From NCBI RefSeq assembly GCF_014695385.1, contig NZ_JACJOD010000021.1, positions 1 through 46,516 of the forward strand: 46,516 nucleotides of DNA, written 5' to 3'. The position numbers and the translations under genes were made by a program. This document shows, piece by piece, positions 42,772-46,516 of the stretch. Positions within the stretch are counted from its first letter, which is position 1; every line of letters begins with the position of its first letter. Origin of the DNA: Trichocoleus sp. FACHB-46 (GTDB taxonomy: Bacteria; Cyanobacteriota; Cyanobacteriia; FACHB-46). The notes beneath the pieces were generated by a model. It was not told the DNA's origin, ran no database searches, and saw nothing but the letters and a program-made list of their open reading frames with translations.

Positions 42772-45235
42772 TCCAACCACGGCTGCACCTGAGGCGGAAT
42801 CCAACACTGCCACTGATCCGTTCTATGCGGAGCTGATGGATTGGGCCAAGGCCCGCAAGCAGCAGTTTTTGAGGAATCGGGTCAAGGCCAAGGTGCCGGC
42901 TCCCAGCCCAGCCCCTGTGCCTGCCAAGAGCGAGATGGAAGCCTGGATTGAGAGTTGGTATACCCCACCGTCGCTGTCACCCCAAATGGCTCGACGGCTG
43001 GCCGCAGCGTCTCGGTCTACCCGTAGCAATTCAGAAGAGTTACCCAGCGAGGATCACGTCACCCTGCCGCAAGTTCTAGAAAGCAAACCGACTGCGCTCC
43101 CCCTTCCTCCCCAGTCTGCTCCTCAGCCTAAGCCAAAGCTGGTCCGTTCAGCCGAGGTTGGAGACCTCAACACCTCCTGCCCTCGACATCCTTCTGGGTT
43201 TGTCGTAGGGCAACGATTGCAGTTACGACCTGAGGCTCAGCGCATCCCCGAAGGAGTGCCCCTCGACGCCGTGCTGGTGATTGAAGAGATGTATCTCAAT
43301 CCTTACCGTCAAGCGCAGGGGATCTGGTGTATTTGGTGTCGTAGTGATTCCTTTTCCGGGTTGAAATCGATTGATTCCGATTGTCTGCTCCCGTGCTCAG
43401 AACCAGCGGAGGTCTCGCACCCTGAAATTGCAGGAGATCTCGCAATCGGAAGCGATCGCGCGGATGCGGTAGTTCTGCGACCAGACGGAGTGGCTTACCG
43501 ACTGGTGGAAGAGACTCAGGCCCTGGCCGAAGCTCTCCAGCCCTTGCAGGCTTGTGAGGCCTTGGCGATCGATACGGAGACGACGGGGCTTGATCCGCTC
43601 AAAGATCGCATTCGTTTAGTCCAAATTGCTGGGGCAGATCAACCCGTGGTGATCGTGGACCTCTTCAAAGTACCTCCCGAGGCTCTAGCTCCCTTGCGAT
43701 CGCTGCTCCAAGGCAAATCCATCAAAGTGTTGCAGAATGCCAAGTTTGATCTGAAATTTCTGCAACAGGCAGGACTACCCCTGGGTGGCAAGTTGTTTGA
43801 CACGATGGTGGCTGCCCAGTTGCTAGAGGCAGGTGTGCGATCTCATGGGTATAACTTAGCGGAATTGGTCAAGGTTTATTTGGGAGAGGACCTGTCTAAA
43901 GAACAACAGCGAAGTGATTGGAGTCATCCCAGCCTCTCTTCAGAACAATTGGAGTATGCGGCGCGTGATGCCGCAATCCTGCTTCGGTTGCGTGAGGTAA
44001 TGAAACCTAAGCTGAAAAATGCCCGCTTGGTCGAGACTGCCAAGCTGGAATTTGAGTGCCTGGAGGCGATCGTCCACATGGAACTCAACGGGATGCTGCT
44101 CGATCTCTCACGGTGGGATTCCCTACGACAAAAACTGGAGCAGCGAAGAGACCAAGTGGCGGATGAATTGCGACAACAGTTTCAACCGGTTCTGCTAAGT
44201 GCCCAACTCGATCTCTTGGGAAATGAAGTTTCTCTCAATTTGGACAGTCAGCAGCAGGTATTAGAGGCACTCCAGCAGATGGGTGTGCCAGTGCAGAACA
44301 CTAGTAAGCTTTCTCTGATTCCCCTAGCAGAACAGTATCCACCCGTCAGAGCCTTGCTGGACTACCGTAAAGCCGCCAAAGCCGTTCAAGCGTTTGGTAG
44401 TAGTTTGCCTAAGCACGTGCACCCTATTACGGGTCGGATTCATCCCGACTATCAGCAGATGGGCGCAGCCACTGGGCGTATGTCTTGTCGTAACCCCAAC
44501 CTGCAACAGATTCCAAGAGATAAAGTCTTTCGCAGTTGCTTTATTGCGGCTCCCGGCTATCGCTTAGTGGTGGCAGATTACTCTCAGATTGAACTGCGAG
44601 TTGCGGCTGAGCTGAGTGGCGATCGCCGCATGATTGAGGCTTACCAGAACGATGAAGATCTGCATCGGCTGACGGCAGCGTTGATTGCGGGTAAATCCCT
44701 CGATCAAGTGGAGAAATCGGAGCGGCAGGCCGCCAAAGCCGTCAACTTCGGGCTGATTTATGCAATGGGATCAAAGGGTCTGGCAGAGTACGCCTACAAC
44801 AACTATGGAGTACAGATGAGCCTGAAGCAGGCAGAGACGTTTCGGAGGCGATATTTTGAAGCGTACCAAGGAATTGCTCGCTGGCATGGTGCCATTAAGC
44901 GTCGGTTGCCCAGGGAGATGCGAACCATTGGCGATCGCCTCCGGCGCTGGCAAGATGAACCAAAGCTGACGGAGTTATTGAATACTCCAGTTCAGGGCAC
45001 TGCCGCAGATATTACCAAAGCCGCATTGTCAAAACTCCCTACAGCCTTGAAGGAAACGGGAGCCAGATTAATTGGTACGGTGCATGATGAAATTTTGCTG
45101 GAAGCCCCAGAAAATATGGCAAACCAGGCTGCACAGATTCTCCAGCAGGTAATGGAACAGGCTGGACAGCAGTACTTGAGGAGGGTGCCGGTAAAGGCAG
45201 AAGTCGCGATCACTCTTAATTGGGCGGAGAAATAA
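42752..45235 (+). CDS. polA: Family A DNA polymerase with 3'-5' exonuclease
   Basis: An 827-residue Pol I-like enzyme; ATG 42752 is preceded by GGAGGTGA inside the end of the primase gene. Residues 1-230 are a Pro-rich linker plus a small domain of unknown role; no 5'-nuclease domain is present. The 3'-5' exonuclease has AIDTETTGLDPL, LQNAKFDLKFL and YAARDAAILLRL. Polymerase motifs are A: VADYSQIELRVAAE, B: RQAAKAVNFGLIYAMG, and C: TVHDEILLEAP. Motif B has YAMG where YG is common. All catalytic Asp residues are kept, so it should be an active proofreading polymerase devoted to this replicon. Confidence 0.93.
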   Translation: MNSKISSPTTAAPEAESNTATDPFYAELMDWAKARKQQFLRNRVKAKVPAPSPAPVPAKSEMEAWIESWYTPPSLSPQMARRLAAASRSTRSNSEELPSEDHVTLPQVLESKPTALPLPPQSAPQPKPKLVRSAEVGDLNTSCPRHPSGFVVGQRLQLRPEAQRIPEGVPLDAVLVIEEMYLNPYRQAQGIWCIWCRSDSFSGLKSIDSDCLLPCSEPAEVSHPEIAGDLAIGSDRADAVVLRPDGVAYRLVEETQALAEALQPLQACEALAIDTETTGLDPLKDRIRLVQIAGADQPVVIVDLFKVPPEALAPLRSLLQGKSIKVLQNAKFDLKFLQQAGLPLGGKLFDTMVAAQLLEAGVRSHGYNLAELVKVYLGEDLSKEQQRSDWSHPSLSSEQLEYAARDAAILLRLREVMKPKLKNARLVETAKLEFECLEAIVHMELNGMLLDLSRWDSLRQKLEQRRDQVADELRQQFQPVLLSAQLDLLGNEVSLNLDSQQQVLEALQQMGVPVQNTSKLSLIPLAEQYPPVRALLDYRKAAKAVQAFGSSLPKHVHPITGRIHPDYQQMGAATGRMSCRNPNLQQIPRDKVFRSCFIAAPGYRLVVADYSQIELRVAAELSGDRRMIEAYQNDEDLHRLTAALIAGKSLDQVEKSERQAAKAVNFGLIYAMGSKGLAEYAYNNYGVQMSLKQAETFRRRYFEAYQGIARWHGAIKRRLPREMRTIGDRLRRWQDEPKLTELLNTPVQGTAADITKAALSKLPTALKETGARLIGTVHDEILLEAPENMANQAAQILQQVMEQAGQQYLRRVPVKAEVAITLNWAEK

Positions 45236-45252
45236 TATTTTGGGAGTAGTTG

Positions 45253-45579
45253 CTACAAAGATTCGTCGGGTTCATAAGAGCGCCAGTCAAAGCGACGAGA
45301 CTGACTGCTGCTGTCTAACTTATCGATCGCCCCTGGATCACTGTTCAAAAACTCGTCCAAATCTTCGTACTGACTAGGATACCGGGAAGCAGAAGTAGTG
45401 GTTTTGGATTCATCTGGTAGCACCAGGCTTTCCCCAGGCTTCAGGTGAACAAAGCGAGGGTAGCATTCATCTTGCGTCTTGTCGTCCGGTGTCAGGAGTT
45501 CTTCGCTTTCATCATCGGGTTCCCGATCGTATGCCTGAACCAGCAAACCGTTTTCTAGACGCTTAATGTGCCTCGGCAT
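45253..45579 (-). CDS. Small acidic hypothetical protein
   Basis: A 108-residue, strongly acidic protein (MPRHIKRLENGLLVQAYDRE, EESEELL-like stretches, EDLDEFLNSDPGAIDKLD). A strong AAGGAGG lies 7 bases before the ATG, which makes the gene credible. No family is recognised. It is convergent with the polymerase gene (17 bases apart) and divergent from the RdRP-like gene. Acidic DNA mimic or antitoxin roles are conceivable but unsupported. Confidence 0.65.
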   Translation of the reverse strand: MPRHIKRLENGLLVQAYDREPDDESEELLTPDDKTQDECYPRFVHLKPGESLVLPDESKTTTSASRYPSQYEDLDEFLNSDPGAIDKLDSSSQSRRFDWRSYEPDESL

Positions 45580-45714
45580 AATTAGCCTCCTTGCCTACTC
45601 AATCAAAAATAGCCATATGGCTGATTTTGTCAATTTTGTTGTGCGTGAAAGTTAGAAAACAGTCTAACGCTTTTAGGTAAGAGAACAGTACGTATACACC
45701 ACATACTGTAGGTA
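45580..45714. promoter_or_regulatory. Divergent promoter spacer with ACAGTA/TACTGT repeat
   Basis: The 135-base spacer separates the small acidic gene from the RdRP-like gene. An inverted repeat ACAGTA and TACTGT lies at about 45687-45711, directly before the ATG at 45715, and could be an operator for the polymerase-like gene. No LexA consensus fits. Confidence 0.35.
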
Positions 45715-46516
45715 ATGGATCTGACCACACGGGTCATTGCAGGTTCCGGTCTCAGCATTCCGATCTTTGATGGGGCGCACAATAACGGAAAAGGACGGTA
45801 TTTGTCAGAACCGGAGATTATTAAAAACTCCTCGCTGGAGCAGATGTTTGAACCAGAGGAGTTGCAATCTTTGCTGCTGGTGAAAATTGATCATCGCAAT
45901 CCATCTGCAAATCATCTGCAAGAGAGACGATTTGCAGATGGTATTCAGCGGCGGTTGGCGTTTAGTTCTGGCAACAGTTACTACTTTGCAGATGACGACT
46001 TGCGTAAGAAGATCCGGCGATTGTTCGCAACAGAGCCGGATGCCGCTTGTCGGTATGGTTCTTTGCTGGTGAGTAACTGCTACAAGGGGTCTGATACATT
46101 AGAGAACCTGCGGGTCAAAATAGTGGATTTCAATGACCCAGAGTATGCTCGCTATAAAACTGGAGATTGCCACGGTAAGATTTCGTCCCAGCTTGCTCGT
46201 CACTTAGGGGGTGAACAGAACTGCCCGTTTCAGTTCCGGTTTGCCTGGAGGAGGCAATGGGCAGAAGGAAGTGAAGAAATCGGTTCCCGTGCTAGCTTCT
46301 TATCTTATCCAAGGGAACACTGCTGCCCGATGCTCAACTCACTGATGCAGAGGGTTATGACATCATCATGGATTGCTCATCAATTAAGGGCATTAAAAAG
46401 GCACGATTGGATGAGTTGATTCCTTGTGGGGATTATCAGTTTCCACAAGCAGCGATGGGCAATCGAGGAAATGCCAAAGCCACCAATTACGACAATAGCT
46501 GGCAGTTTACCATCTG
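45715..46516 (+). pseudogene. RdRP/YonO-like two-barrel polymerase, N-part, frameshifted and cut by window end
   Basis: The reading frame starts MDLTTRVIAGSGLSIPIFDG. From about residue 143 it shows KTGDCHGKISSQLARHLGG, NCPFQFRFAWRRQW and, after a frame change, FLSKGTLLPDAQLTDAEGYD and IIMDCSSIKGIKKARLDEL. Eukaryotic RNA-dependent RNA polymerases carry the series DGxGKIS, xxARxx, PSAxQxRxxGxKGVV and then LRxSMxKF at the first double-psi barrel; order and spacing agree. The catalytic DxDGD would lie beyond the window. A tandem TTATC at 46300-46309 shifts the frame; removing one copy joins the parts. Assignment is by eye, so moderate confidence. Confidence 0.45.

Noticed and set aside
45687-45711. 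LexA/SOS box before the polymerase-like gene
   Set aside because: The inverted repeat ACAGTA/TACTGT does not fit the cyanobacterial LexA spacing; kept only as a possible operator.

Overview
The window looks like part of a large cyanobacterial plasmid or chromid. The cyanobacterial call rests on frequent GCGATCGC (HIP1-type) octamers in genes and spacers, 11-bp-period PHO boxes, and an SphR-like regulator beside a pst operon. The plasmid call rests on a replication initiator gene followed directly by an iteron field, a fused primase-helicase and a stand-alone family A DNA polymerase. Species cannot be named from the sequence alone.

Region 1 (1-15.5 kb) is a phosphate-starvation block. After an IS5-type transposase remnant and a cupin gene comes an SphR/PhoB-type response regulator broken by one in-frame TAG. 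It is followed by a PHO box, an RTX-tailed PhoA-family alkaline phosphatase, a second phosphatase/phosphodiesterase (NPP/PglZ-like), and a convergent pstS-pstC-pstA-pstB operon behind a four-repeat PHO box. A TonB-like gene and exbB-exbD follow and could power uptake across the outer membrane.

Region 2 (15.7-20.9 kb) is a redox cluster: a LysR regulator lacking its DNA-binding half, a frameshifted FrnE/DsbA gene, a thioredoxin-reductase-like flavoprotein with no redox cysteines, an FAD monooxygenase and a TMEM175-family channel.

Region 3 (21-37 kb) is an accessory mosaic. It holds a short RecA paralog, two TnpB-bearing IS200/IS605-type elements inserted into other genes, a predicted PIN-TM-TPR-periplasmic-binding fusion with an XRE regulator upstream, a three-part peptidoglycan hydrolase (VanY, three 49-aa repeats, goose-type lysozyme) with a small membrane protein, a dnaX-holA pair with dnaX cut by two in-frame stops, and gene fragments.

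Region 4 (37-46.5 kb) is the replication core: an RHH regulator, the Rep protein with a C-terminal HTH, a bipartite iteron field, an AEP-primase/DnaB-helicase fusion, and a family A polymerase with a proofreading domain. At the right edge starts a gene resembling cellular RNA-dependent RNA polymerases, frameshifted by a 5-bp duplication and cut by the window end. Together with RecA, DnaX and HolA, this replicon carries a large share of a replisome. Several genes are broken by a single in-frame stop, mostly explainable by C-to-T change, which points to ongoing gene decay.
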